Positions 43,350-54,809 of a stretch of DNA of 64,000 nucleotides are shown here, piece after piece. Below the pieces are notes generated by a model that did no database searches, was not told the DNA's origin, and saw only the letters and a program-made list of their open reading frames with translations. The stretch comes from Hanleya hanleyi (lineage: Eukaryota; Mollusca; Polyplacophora; Lepidopleurida; Hanleyidae), in contig JAVTVY010017204.1 of assembly GCA_036873755.1 (NCBI GenBank), forward strand, positions 1 to 64,000. Reading direction: 5' to 3'. Each line of letters opens with the position of its first letter. Position 1 is the stretch's first letter. The position numbers were made by a program, and so were the translations under genes.

Positions 43350-45490
43350 ATAGATTTTCCATCCACCCGGACAAGGATGAAAAGGTCATCCTTTTTTAGT
43401 CATTTTCGCACTTTATTGTGTGGTTTTAAGAAACTGTTTTTATTGGAAGAGCTAACAGCTACAATACTTATGGAGTGTGTTGGATATACAATTTGAGAAA
43501 TGTGTCACAAATCTATATACATATCAATCATTATGACAGTAGCTTTTATGGGAGTCCGCCAGGATGCTATACATGTATAAAGATACACGTCGTGTTAATT
43601 GGAGTAATATGGAATAGTGTCCACATGTAAATGGTTGATCTCCTTATTAGCACTCTCTCATATTCCTACGAAGTAGGCTACAGATCGCAAATTGTCCGGT
43701 AATGAGTGAGTCAGTGAGGCAGTCAGTCAGTCAGTCAGTCCACCCGAATCCTTTCGTCGGCAAAATAAGGAGAACCGTTGACATTAGAACCTTGATTTTT
43801 GGCATGAACGTGCATTAGGGCATTGTTACCAGCAAGTTCTGAGCTGACCGAATTCTGATGAAAATTTGATTTATAATTATTGTTTTTATTATTTATTGAT
43901 GGCTCAGCGAGTGCACTGTCATGCCCATAGGGAACCCTTGGCTGTATGTTTCACTGTATATATAACACAGTACAAAATCTGGTGGGATATGCCATCCGTA
44001 ATTGTTTTTATGAAATAGGAAATGCTAATTTTCCATCATTGGTTAGTGCATTTATCTACACTGCTATTACCAACTTGCCAGCCTCAATACACACAATTCA
44101 GTAAATTGTTATAGATATATGTAAACTGTGGCCTTTAACGTGTATCCTATTTCACATCCAAACATTTCATCACAGACCACATCAGGCTTCAAATTCAGGT
44201 TAAATTGCCCACTGGTGGTGAAATATCCTACATCAACCAATTAAGTCAGCCTGGTGCAATAACCCAGCAGAAGAAAGAAAGATGTGGCATCATCCTTCAG
44301 ATTAGTCTGTGTGAGCAACAATGATAAAAGTTTACGGAGGGTGAAACAAAGCCATGACGGCATGTTTAAAGGGGCTTAATTTATTTTCTTTGGGTAGAAT
44401 TCAACTAGATAAAGTAACTTTGATCATGATGTGAAAATATGAGCACATACTTTGAGGTTTTTTTTAACCTCTTGAATATTGACTATATATCACACTGTGT
44501 AAACAAAATATGTCTAAATTTTTCTTGTCATTTCAAATCTTGATCCATTTTGATTCCTTGATTAGGGGATACAGAATCACTGCCACGGAGTGTGTTGGTG
44601 TGTCACAGCAATGCAATTCCGATTCACACAACGAAGCTGAGGTGGTTTAATGTTTATCAATGAAGAAAATCACCGATCAACCGTCATAGAATATAATGTG
44701 AAACAAGAAAACCGGAATAGTACATTCATCAGATTGCCGATACCCAAAATGTGTTGTCTCATATATCTGGATAACAACGTGATGTAGAGACGCTATTTAT
44801 TCGTCTTTGTACCGGTTATGCTCAGGAGAATGACATAGATTCATTATTATCTTGTGCAGAGAAGGTGTTGGTCTTGAGTTGAATTACCGTAAACTACATA
44901 AATGCTACCTTTCTACTATAGTACTATATATAAAAATTTGTTGTATTGTTGAGAAAATAATGCGATTCAAAAAGTTGTTTTGATCCTGGACAAGGGCACT
45001 GAAAACCATTAAAGAGATGTAAATGTATTTTCACACGTAAAGCTTGAAATCTACTGAACTTTTTATTATTCAATCTGTTTCCTTTAGTTAAAAAATTGTA
45101 AAATTAAATCGGCGATCGTTATTTATTTTTGGAATGAAGGCGCATTAGGAGACTGGTACCAACAAGTTCTGAGCTGACCTACTTTTGATGAAAATTTCTG
45201 GTGATTTTTGATGAAAATCACTGGCGATTCTGACTTGGGCGGTGCCCATCTTAATATAGGCAGGATTTCAACTGGGGATGGGGATTTCCAAGAGTTCACT
45301 TCGCGTTCGAGTCCTAATGCCTACTCTACTTCGTAGGTCCTGTGACGTTAGTCACACTGCTCATGTATGAAATAGTTTTACAATTGTTTTCGTGAAATGA
45401 AGCGAAGCGTTGACAGTAATGCTCCGGTAATTGTACCAAGGAATAGCTCCGGTAATTGTACCAAGGAATACAAAAATGTGCCTTTCTCTT
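43350..45490. other. Diverged repeats, no gene recognised
   Basis: Contains a (CAGT)n run near 43,715-43,740, a direct repeat pair (TGTTACCAGCAAGTTCTGAG at about 43,822 and TACCAACAAGTTCTGAGCTG at about 45,158), the 44,978-45,130 repeat shared with 18.33 kb, and two 25-bp tandem copies of GCTCCGGTAATTGTACCAAG (45,420-45,470). Confidence 0.5.
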
Positions 45491-45494
45491 CGAA

Positions 45495-45625
45495 AATGTA
45501 AAATACTACCCAGTGTTCACCGGGAAGAGTGGACGGGTCTGTTTTTTATGATGTATGCAGCAGGTAAATGAATAGGGATAACGTCTCGGGTTGACCTTCG
45601 TGGAAACCTTTGTCAGCAATGAGCG
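45495..45625 (-). pseudogene. PRO: Adenain-like protease fragment
   Basis: Reverse strand encodes, with shifts, PRDV.P.HLPAAYI and VHSS..TLGSI, matching the ARDVFPLDRMYPAAYVLNTD..GEHWVAVYL region of the protease at 23.7 kb. Nucleotide words GTTCACCGGG, GCAGCAGGTA and CGGGTCTG are shared. About 40 codons remain. Confidence 0.6.
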
Positions 45626-45747
45626 CCATGCTATAGCTAGAAAAACTTATATTCCGTATCTTTGTAGGCGATGGCCTTTTTAACGTTTTGTCTTGGTCTC
45701 TGCGAGCGGGTATAAGGCGCACTTCATATTTATACTTATTTCAAGCT

Positions 45748-46058
45748 TGGCTTGTCCGACGGCTTGTTGTGACGGGGCTGTCAGCGTAATAGGTGGTACT
45801 TTATACGTTTCCTTGACACATTTAGGGTTCAGTGAGAATTATGCTGTGACCTCTGCCTCGTTGTGACGTGGGCCATGGAGTTCACCTGATCCTGATTTCA
45901 AGCTTGGCTTGTTCGACGGCTTGTTGTGACGGGGCTGTCAGCGTAATAGGTAGTACTTTTATACGTTTCCTTGACACATTTAGGGTTCAGTGAGAATTAT
46001 GCTGTGACCTCTGCCTCGTTGTGACGTGGTGTACGCAATGGAGTTGACCTGATCCTGA
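45748..46058. repeat. Tandem duplication, two units of about 150 bp
   Basis: ATTTCAAGCTTGGCTTGT, GTGACGGGGCTGTCAGCGTA and CCTTGACACATTTAGGGTTC occur twice. Its position between protease and minor-capsid remnants suggests decayed capsid-gene sequence (a minus-strand frame reads VPPITLTAPSQQAVGQAKL); not confirmed. Confidence 0.6.
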
Positions 46059-46072
46059 TAAAAACGGATCCA

Positions 46073-46529
46073 TTATTTCACGTCGGGAACATACAATTGT
46101 CCATTCGTCATAGCTTGTTTCAAGTGGAGTGTCATCGTAATTGGTTCAATCAAAAGGGTTGTTGCTGGTAGGTTGTCTTCAGTCTTCATATAGTTGTCGA
46201 GAGAGTCAACATTGATTCGAACTATGGGGAGATAATGTAGCGTAGAATATATCCTGGTAATGGTTTTCTTGTAGACACTCGTTACGTATACAGTCCGTAG
46301 GAGAGGTAGTTTGGTCTCACGCACGAAGGATTTGCCGCAAATATCACAATTCACGTGAAACAGCGACTTGAACTTGTATTGAAGCTGCTTGTTGATAAAT
46401 ATCTTCGCTAATACAACAGGAATCGCTTGATCAGAGACGTGCGTTCAAGGCGACGCGAAAAGCATAGGGCGTATTGTCTGGAGAGTAGGTCGACGAATCG
46501 TTGCTACTGATAGTTATGTAGTGATCCAT
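46073..46529 (-). pseudogene. Minor capsid (penton-like) remnant
   Basis: The start at 46,529 reads MDHYITISSNDSSTYSPDNT, parallel to MFYLTLPSNSSLDVFPDN at 26.86 kb. The C-terminal frame (46,354-46,073) reads PLLRTVYV..VYKKTITRIYS, LHYLPIVRINVDSL and ITMTLHLKQAM, parallel to the RVVPIKKTYG...VVLTLHFRQ end. About half of the middle is deleted. Confidence 0.7.
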
Positions 46530-46649
46530 TCGGACCACTGCTGCTCAGAGGTGTACTGTTTGCTCTATAGGAATCTAAGATTCGGTTCCATCTTAATTAG
46601 ACTGCATGGAGCATGTGATGCCAGTCCATCCTGGCTTTCTAGGGAGTTC

Positions 46650-46815
46650 AGTATGGCGGTGTCGATGAGGCGGGCCCAGTCCTAGAATCCACCTTATTCT
46701 CGGGTCTGAATGTGAGGTGCCGACGGTATGTTTTCCTGTAGAGTCATATGGTTGCTTTTTTAGTCGCCAGACGTCGTCAATTTTTTCCACCTCTTGCATA
46801 TTGCTCCAGTTGATG
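46650..46815 (-). repeat. Dispersed repeat family, copy C
   Basis: Inverse of 37,064-37,175: GTCGCCAGACGTCGTCAATT, TCGGGTCTGAATGTGAGGTG and CCTGTAGAGTCATATGG. Confidence 0.75.
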
Positions 46816-46988
46816 AGGGTTCACTGAGTATCAGTAAAAACGAGTTATTTAATGATAGCTTTACCCTTTAGGAAATAGCGTAGATCACCCTCAGCGTGTA
46901 GGTGTACAAGCAGACGGTAGCTTGAATATATATTTGTCAATGGCTACTTGCTACATAGGAGCGCATAGCGTTCTATTTGAGATGATAG

Positions 46989-47177
46989 TTATTTTGGGTG
47001 AGTTTTGGGTGAGTTGGGTGACGTATGAACGATGAAGAGTACAATGACGAGAATGATAAGAAGCAATATGGCCGCGATGTAAGGACCTTTCAGTTTTATG
47101 AGCATTCTCTCGTATTGATCCACGGTGAATGAAAAGGGGTGTACACGCGGATCTTTCGGTGCTGGGAATGACGTCAT
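46989..47177 (-). CDS. Small single-pass membrane protein
   Basis: Intact 62-residue frame: VHPFSFTVDQYERMLIKLKG then a strong transmembrane helix (YIAAILLLIILVIVLFIVH) and a short Pro/Lys tail. Next to the right TIR. Counterpart by position and design of the membrane gene near the ATPase in the 15.6-kb Polinton, though the sequences differ. Confidence 0.55.
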   Translation of the reverse strand: MTSFPAPKDPRVHPFSFTVDQYERMLIKLKGPYIAAILLLIILVIVLFIVHTSPNSPKTHPK

Positions 47178-47269
47178 TCTCCATTTAGAAAGAGTATGTA
47201 TATGTAAATGTTAACCTGTAAAAACAAGCGAATACGTTGAAGACTACCTACATGATAGTATAGAAGTTT

Positions 47270-47549
47270 TCAGGCGTGGGCATATACAAATTTCCTTGAC
47301 ACATTTAGCTATGATGCAAGAGTGATGTATATTTAAAGCATGCACATGACTCACTGCTCTTTGCTTATGGGGGACTATTGCCCCACAATGACGTGGAGAC
47401 TCGGCAGGATGATTACATATATCAAGTTCTTACATATTAAGTAATAAAACATCACATAAGTTTTACGGATTATTACATATTATATAAAAAAGGGCCATTT
47501 GCGGGTTATCACATAATAATGTTTTCTAATCATCCTTTTGTCTTCTACT
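47270..47549 (-). repeat. Right TIR of the 10.6-kb Polinton
   Basis: Inverse of 36,982-37,059 plus 37,370-37,690; ends ...CCTTTTGTCTTCTACT directly before the GTTAGC duplication. Confidence 0.8.
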
Positions 47550-47555
47550 GTTAGC

Positions 47556-49754
47556 ACAAAACTACCATCGTTTGCCGGGCATTTAAACTGCGGCAGCTGA
47601 ATTTCAAGCATATGACCTACCTGACCAAAATATTAGGTCAAAACATACTGAGTACACTAATTTTATAGCCAATAGCGAACCCGAATGCGACATGAGAAAA
47701 TAACATATGTTTATACCGTGGTTTGGAGTTTCCTCGCTGTACGTAATCTTATATATAAGAAACACTTGAAACACCAGAACTGATCTTCAAGCTGTCAGAC
47801 GTCGTATAGAGATGTCTACTGGACTCGAATATATTACACGCATTGATCCATGTTAATACGGCGTAACATGAAGTATCAGTACAGCAGGCGAGTTGGGTGT
47901 GTTGCAACCCATATGCCCACACTTTGTATGCTGATTCAGACTCAAATATCAGTGGGCAATGAATGAGTCAGCTTATGTGCGTATATCCAACAATAAGGAT
48001 ACCGCTTGGTTCAAAAGTCATTGGCCGACAAAGCGTGAGCAACTGTACAGTTTTACACATCGACCATGGACATGTTTGTGACTCGTAATATTTTGATCCG
48101 ACAACCTCTACAGCTGGATAATGGTATCATAATCTTTGCAGAGAGAAATATCAGATACATATGTGCTTCAGGTATAAGATTGACATGGATTTAAGCGGTT
48201 ATACCCATCCAAAAGTGGTATCACCCTCGACGATATACTATGGTAACAGCTGAATCTTAATTCTATCTGGCCTGGATGATTTGGGACCTGTCCAGGCCTG
48301 GTTCATTTCGCCCACCTCCCCCCCCCCCCTAAATTTTTCTCTTACATCTTGAGCTAGAGGCCTGAAACTTACCACACTATAACTTGGGTCAAGATCTTCT
48401 AGAAAATGTATAACATCCAAGATGGTCCCCATGATAACGTCACAGTGACGTTATTTTTTATTTTTTAAAGTTATTTTTCGAATTTTTGTTTATCTGTTTT
48501 CTTCGTAAAAACTGCATGATAAACTAGTGAATAATCATCTGGAGCGAAATAAAATAGTTTTTGCCCACTTTTACCCTCAAAAAATGCAGGAATTTTGAAG
48601 GAAAATGACAAACATTTTTCTGATCTCACATGGACGCCGTTTCAAATTTACCCATGATCCTCTGCTTGGGGGGTACTGTATGCAAATAGGCTCAAAATGA
48701 CAGCATTAAGATAAATTACAAAGTCAAGTAGTGTCAGCTCTCAATTTATTGCCGTTCCGAAGATAAGGCAGAAAGTTTGCTGGGGCCATAATGGCTCCCA
48801 CAGGCCTGATAGGGTTAAAACGAACCATTGTGGATATCTTTGCGAAAATCGCACAAAAATTGCAAACGGGGATGACGTCAATTTCGTTGATTAAGCCTCC
48901 AGTACGAGCAGAGTGGAAGACATCCTGATGAAGTGCATGGGATGCGAAGTAGATACCCGAGACTGCGAGTCAGAAATGCATAATGATGGATAGGGTCTAG
49001 GAAGAGCACGTGTGCACAGAACATGCCGTCTAACTGATGAATGAAAGCTAAACCTGCAGACTGACGAAGTACAGTTTTTAAATAATAATTTTCAAGCATT
49101 TCCCAAAAATGGGGGGTCTTCTTATCACACCTTTAATTAGACAGGCTTTCAATATTATCAGGTATACCTCGCAAAAGTCTTGTATAACAAATGTATCAGA
49201 TAGATGAGTAATTTTCTTCGTTGGTTTAACATATATCACCAACCCAAAAGAAAGGCATCAATCAAAGTTGAACGACGTATTCGTGAATTGGACATGCAGC
49301 GTTGAATCAATCTACACCAAGCTTTGTTTTAACCCTTCAGCCGCACAACGGATAATTTCTGACACACTGTTTGGCTGTGGTCATAGAGTTCTCTCCCCCA
49401 AAGCGCCGATTTTGCGAGACTACGGCGTTGTGCGACCGTTGTTTTGATCAAGCCATGAACAAGCGGTGAAGAATCAGCCGTACACGATTAACTCACGAAC
49501 ATTTACTAAAAAAAGACAACCAGCCCCAAGGTGTATAACCATGCCACGAAGATATTACAGTGAAACATATTCTGATCGACTGTATAAATTTTAAGATTGC
49601 ACGAGATTTTTTTTTTATCGAGCAGCTACTTTGAAGATCTTTTAGTAGGGTAAAAGAAGATTCTATTTTAGGTTATTTGGAAGAAATCGGTTTGTTGTAT
49701 ACATTATAAAGTTTGTATAGGTTTCTAACGTGTTGTGTTGACTTGTTTTGCTTA
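47556..49754. other. No gene recognised
   Basis: AT-rich DNA with a C10 tract near 48,319 and a GATAACGTCACAGTGACGTTAT palindrome-like stretch near 48,434-48,455. No family-level resemblance in any open frame. Confidence 0.45.
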
Positions 49755-51477
49755 CAAGCGTCTGGTCCGTCATTCATAATTCAGCAGTCGTCCATTAGAG
49801 AATATCCGCGTCCATAATCCAAAGACCTATTCCATATTCCATATAACAGTATTAGCACCAAATTCAAAAAGACAATCATAGTATACATAAATATAGGCTA
49901 CTTTCCTGCAAGAGAGAAGCGGTCAACAGTTTTCAATGATGCCGGCAAGACATCATGATGTTCCAAAAATATCAAATCCGTATAGCTGATCAGTATTCTT
50001 AATCCATAATATTCGTTGTAAAGTCGTCATCTAAAGAATGATGTATCTCAGTCACGCTTTGATTGTGACTGTTCATATGAGTACCATGAGGATCTTGAAG
50101 TACATGGGTTCATACGGCCCCTAGCCCCGGCTTAAGCGGAATTAGACACAAGTTACGAAACGTAACGCCATAGATCTTGCACGCCACGCCCGTATTTTGC
50201 TATCAGCATGCGATATGTATCGCCAAATTTGAGAAACTTTGAGTGGAGGCGCTTGGTGGTGTAGCCCTGTTTTATAAGTTTCTGCAACAATGTTTTGTGA
50301 CGTTGATTAAAATCGTCACATTTAATACAGGATCTAGCAAATGCTACTAGGCGTGATATGTATACGCCATATGCAGGTCCCACTGGAATATTACTGTCCA
50401 GAAAGGGATAGTTTACGATGTCGAAATTGTAATCATCTCTTTTGTCATACAGTCGACGAGAGAGAAGGCCCGCTTCATTTTTATAGAGATATAGGTCTAA
50501 ATATGATGTGCCTGTAGGGTTATCTGTAGTTTTCTTCAAATCCAGTGAAGGTGGATATATATCCTTCACTGCGTCTTTTATATAGCGATTATCCACAGCG
50601 AGAAGATCGTCTATATAGCGTTTGGTGAATGAAAAGGAACGGGCTTTGAATGGATCGGTTTCTGAAAGCGCCTGCATATAGTCATAACATAAGAAAACAG
50701 ATCTAGGTCAGCCAACAGGGGTGCACAATTAGTACCCATTGGAATACCTATATGCCGCTGCTATATTGTGTTGCCAAATTTCACATAGATATTATTAATG
50801 AGAAATTCAAGCAACTCTATAAACAAAGAAACATCCCATGAATGATATCTCTTGTATGTAGTAGAGCTAAAGAATGCTTTATGGCATCCAACATTAATAT
50901 ATCTACGATCAGTTTTTTTGAACACAGATACTATTAATGAACTTAGACGGTCAATAAGGTCCTGATGAGGGATTGTAGTATAGAGAGTCGAGAAATCCCA
51001 TGTGGATACATGTCTATACGGTATGTGATCTTTAGCATCAAGTTCTTCCGTAAGACATTTTGAGTTTTTCAATATCCACATGCATTCAACGCCAGCGTTT
51101 TTAAAAATAGTGGCGCAATACCTTTCCCAAAATGTTTTTACCTCCTGAAGGGCCCTCGTCAACAGGGTTGAAAGAAGCTTGGTGGTGCAGCTTCTAGAAC
51201 CAGCTATGAATCTAGCTTTGTATGGTGATTTATGCATTTTGGGGGTCCAGTATACGTTTGGTATATCATTATGTTTGGTTGGAATACAAATACCTCTTTC
51301 CTTGAGAAACGTTTTGTGATTGTTAAATAAATCTTCCAGAGTAAATGCAGTTTGAGAGTGAGTAGACGTATTTGATGGCGATATGTTTACACTCAATTCT
51401 TCAACCAGCACCTGGTAATAATAATATTTACATATGAATATTATATTATTTGGAGCTTTGTCTGCTGGGACTATGAC
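49755..51477 (-). mobile_element. Penelope-like retroelement (copy 2), 5'-truncated
   Basis: Same family as copy 1. The 3' end starts TTACAAGCGTCTGGTCCGTC at 49,755. RT in two frames: 51,411-50,761 (LVEELSVNIS, TPKMHKSPYKARFI, motif A WDFSTLYTTIPHQDL) and 50,677-50,153 (KRYIDDLLAVDN with catalytic DD, SYLDLYLYKNEAG). An in-frame TAG at about 50,762 (NI-stop-QRHIGIPMG) and a frameshift near 50,690 break it. No endonuclease domain is seen. The 5' end abuts a SINE fragment at 51,478. Confidence 0.85.
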
Positions 51478-51590
51478 GAAATACTTGGATAAGAATTTTG
51501 CTTGGTCGTCGCTATATAGCTGAAATATTGTTGAACGCGACGTTAAACTTTAATTCTCTCTCTCTCTCTCTCTCATCTTCATCCGCGCAC
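51478..51590 (+). mobile_element. SINE 3' fragment with (CT)n tail
   Basis: CGCTATATAGCTGAAATATT and GAACGCGACGTTAAAC match mollusc-type SINE 3' domains, followed by a (CT)n run at about 51,556-51,577. Confidence 0.6.
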
Positions 51591-51954
51591 ACAAACTCAG
51601 ACAAATTCGTCTGAAACACTCTTTGCTTGCAGCTGTTTCACGCGCGTCCTATACTGCGTTATTATATGGGCACGCGCGTCCTCGACATCATTGGTATACG
51701 ACCGGTATACCAACAGTCACCAGCGGAGACATGCAGTACGGTGGGATGCACTAGGGTAATTGATCAATCAAAACCCTACAATTTACTCTGAAATTTGATA
51801 AAGATAGCTATAATCGAAGGCTGAAGACACATAAAAAATACGTAGCTGACAATGAAGATAAAGTTCAATTGAATTTGTTAGGAACGTCACCACACCAAAA
51901 CGCCGAATCATAAGTTTAAAGTTCGTGACCAAGTTCGAATCAGTAAAGTTTTTC

Positions 51955-52062
51955 TTTTAATTTGGTTCTAATACTGTTGTATGAATTAGTTCTTTGGATT
52001 ATGGATGTGGAAATTCTTTAATTTACGACGGCTAAATATTGAATGGAGGACTAGACGCTAGC
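51955..52062 (+). mobile_element. Degenerate PLE 3' tail (about 105 bp)
   Basis: TTTGGTTCTAATACTGTTGT, TTTGGATTATGGATGTGG and GGAGGACTAGACGCTAGCG parallel the PLE end at 26,440-26,550. Confidence 0.65.
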
Positions 52063-53001
52063 GTTTATACTGAGACAACGTTATTTGAAACTTTGAAGGA
52101 TTTATAAATATGACAGAGAAGTGGTGGTCACTTGAAGATTTCATTTTACTATGAACGCTTAAAAAAAGAGAGTTTAACCTTGGCCCCCCTGTACCGACAT
52201 GTAGCTGAACGCAAACAGAAAGTTATCAATTGTAGTGCAAAGACAATCCCACTTAAGGTAGGTTATTTCTTCACAACTGTCAAACCTCTCATAAATAGCC
52301 CTGAACGTATTTCGTAAAAAAATACTTTTAAGCACTAATAATAATAATCTGAGAACGTATGAGACAATCATTCAATGGTTCACTAGCGTCGGATCATGTA
52401 TAATATTTACATTCTAAAACACATTTCATATAAATTTAGTCATTGGGAAGATATGAAAACGAGTCTTTATATACACCATTCGTACAATCGACTTGAAGCT
52501 CAAAATACCAGCTTGTGGTGTACTAAGATTGAAGTAATGACCGTGCGCTAGAGGGTGAAGACGATCTAGAACATGTCATCGATTGTCATCCAACGTGGAT
52601 TGTTTTAGTATATCTAATCGTTTTCAATTGATGACTCACACTATGGATCACATTCATACTGTCTTTCGTATTCTTGGTACCAATATTTTTGATGTATCTG
52701 ATGTTTGAAGTGCTGTTTACCAAGTTTTCGCAACCCCTCTAGCCATCTTCTCTCTATCCTGATCAGTTAGCTGTATACTTTGAGTTTCAAAACGATAAAC
52801 TTACTCACAGGTACACCTTCGCATTCATATCCTTCATTTCTGCTTGCACTTTTGTTAGCACCATATGCAGGGAAGTTGCTAGTATTGAACAAATCAATGC
52901 CTTCGAGCATATTTCGTTATAGATAATTTGTACTGATTTTTAAACACAAAACTATCCGTGTCCGTGACATACAAAAACTGCGATTGCCCCGTAGTCGGTG
53001 A

Positions 53002-53067
53002 TTATGGACGCGGATAATCTCTAATGGACGACGGCTGAATTATGAATGACGGACCCGACGCTTGTAA
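53002..53067 (+). mobile_element. Short PLE 3' tail (about 65 bp)
   Basis: ATTATGGACGCGGATAATCT, GACGACGGCTGAATTATGAA and CGACGCTTGTAA: the last 65 bp of the PLE with the common 3' end. Confidence 0.8.
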
Positions 53068-53990
53068 TGTAGCTATACCTGCAAGGTACCGTGCAGTTCC
53101 GAAATGTCGAAGATGGAACAGCATACGTGAGTAGGCCTGTTCAAAGTCAGTTTTGCTGTTGCCAAGTATACAACTGTCAAATATTCTGAAAAACTATTGA
53201 AAAAGTGGGATTGTGGCTCCTAGAGAGATTTTGTAGCATTAGTTATACGAACATCAATACGACTCCTAAGATTTTCCATTGTCTTACCGAACACGCTAAT
53301 GTGCATTGTTTGAAGAAGTTGTCCTTAAGTTATTATTTCAATTTCCGTTTTTCCGGAAATAAACTGAACATAGGGTTGAAACATATGATCTGAGTAAATG
53401 ATCTGAGTAAATTGTATGAATACGGGCCAGCTTCATCCCGTAAAGCATATCCACTTCAAGTTATGACACTGTAATGAGTGTACTGTATTGTCTTGGACAC
53501 TGAGAGGGGTTTCTTTGGTCGTGGACCATTTAGAATCATTTTCACTCTAAAATTGGATGATAATAACACTTATAAGCGGCGTGAGTAGAGTCGCTATGCA
53601 GATTTGTTGATCAGTCAATTAAACAAAATCCGTGTATATGGTGGTGGTTGTGACATAGCGAATCCCTAGACATTTTCTTCTCTAGGAACAGGACATAACT
53701 ATTGGAGATATGTGTAAATTTCTCGAAGCCCGCATAAAACATGAAAGATGCTCTAAGCTGTTTTCAAATATTTTAAAATCGTACCCCAGGTCTTCTTATC
53801 CGGGAAAACTGTATCGTAATACCGTATGATGAAGAGATTGTGACGTGTTTGTTCAATAAATCTTGTTGATTGGAACAGTGCCGAGTTCGATCCGCTAGTA
53901 GACAGTTCATGTTTCGGATGAGGTTACAAGCACCGAACAGAAGCACAGCAGATATCGACGATAGCCAAAAGTATTGTAGCATGGCGACCG

Positions 53991-54263
53991 ATGACAGATC
54001 AAGAGATGTATAGTACACTCGACACGGTCTCGGATACACTAGTACCTCGTGTCGTATCGCACTGCTATGAATCCATATTGACATCCATGCTGAAAGCACA
54101 GCATCACGCGGAAACTCCGAACAGCGCATGTCAGCTGAATGACTTCCATTATCACAGAGATCAGCTCGAGAAGAAAAACCAGGAGAAACACCTCAAATTA
54201 GAAGGGATCCTTCCTTCAAGGGAATATCCATTTCATTTGGATATATATTTTATCTCCTGCTAA
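53991..54263 (+). CDS. Unrecognised 90-residue ORF
   Basis: Hydrophilic frame starting MTDQEMYSTLDTVSDTLVPR with a Lys/Glu-rich helical stretch (LEKKNQEKHLKLEG). No family recognised; could be chance or an exon. Confidence 0.2.
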   Translation: MTDQEMYSTLDTVSDTLVPRVVSHCYESILTSMLKAQHHAETPNSACQLNDFHYHRDQLEKKNQEKHLKLEGILPSREYPFHLDIYFISC

Positions 54264-54329
54264 GGGAGAAATACAACGAGGACTATGTGGCCATATAGGA
54301 TTTTCGAATCGGACCAGAAAAGGTATCTT

Positions 54330-54500
54330 GCACAACTAGACCTCAAGGGGAACCTGTGTACCAAATTTGAGAAAGATCCATACAGTAGTTCCTGAGAAAT
54401 CGCGATAACAAGAATTGTTTACGGATGAACTGACGACGGACGACGGACCAAAGACGAAAAGTGATTTGACCAGTGATGACTGGTGGGCTAAAAAAACGGA
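54330..54500. repeat. Dispersed invertebrate repeat
   Basis: GTACCAAATTTGAGAAAGAT...TTCCTGAGAAATCGCGATAA...GACGACGGACGACGGACC has the layout of a common marine-invertebrate repeat ending in GAC/GGAC tracts. Recognised from memory only. Confidence 0.45.
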
Positions 54501-54809
54501 CCGCAACATGGCTGTTTAAGAAGGTCATAAATTTATTTTACGTACAAGCGTGACAAACAATATAATTACTCGGGTACTGTAGCAGCGTACTAATTATTAG
54601 TTAGTATGGATTTAATCAACAGTATGGGTTAGTAGTAATTCTGGAACAATCACTTATTTATACTATGTATACAGAATAAGACTTTCAAAATTTGATGTGG
54701 TGTATTTGTATGTATAAATTCTTGAGCTCGATGGAGTTTCGCTTCCTGGAATAAGCAGTCCATTCATGAAATTACCAGGTAGGGAGGAAATATATACAAC
54801 CCTTCCCGT

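Larger units (their letters stand above)
36982..47549. mobile_element. 10.6-kb decayed Polinton with 6-bp target duplication
   Basis: Begins AGTAGAAGACAAAAGGATG and ends with the inverse; flanked by a perfect duplication GTTAGC (36,976-36,981 and 47,550-47,555). TIRs of about 300 bp carry repeated ACTTAATATGTAAT words; the left TIR is split by a 310-bp insertion (37,060-37,370). PolB reads plus (37.8-40.9 kb); integrase, protease, minor capsid and membrane gene read minus. ATPase and most of the major capsid gene are missing. Confidence 0.9.

Noticed and set aside
43715..43740. CRISPR-like or regulatory direct repeat
   Set aside because: Simple (CAGT)n microsatellite without spacers.
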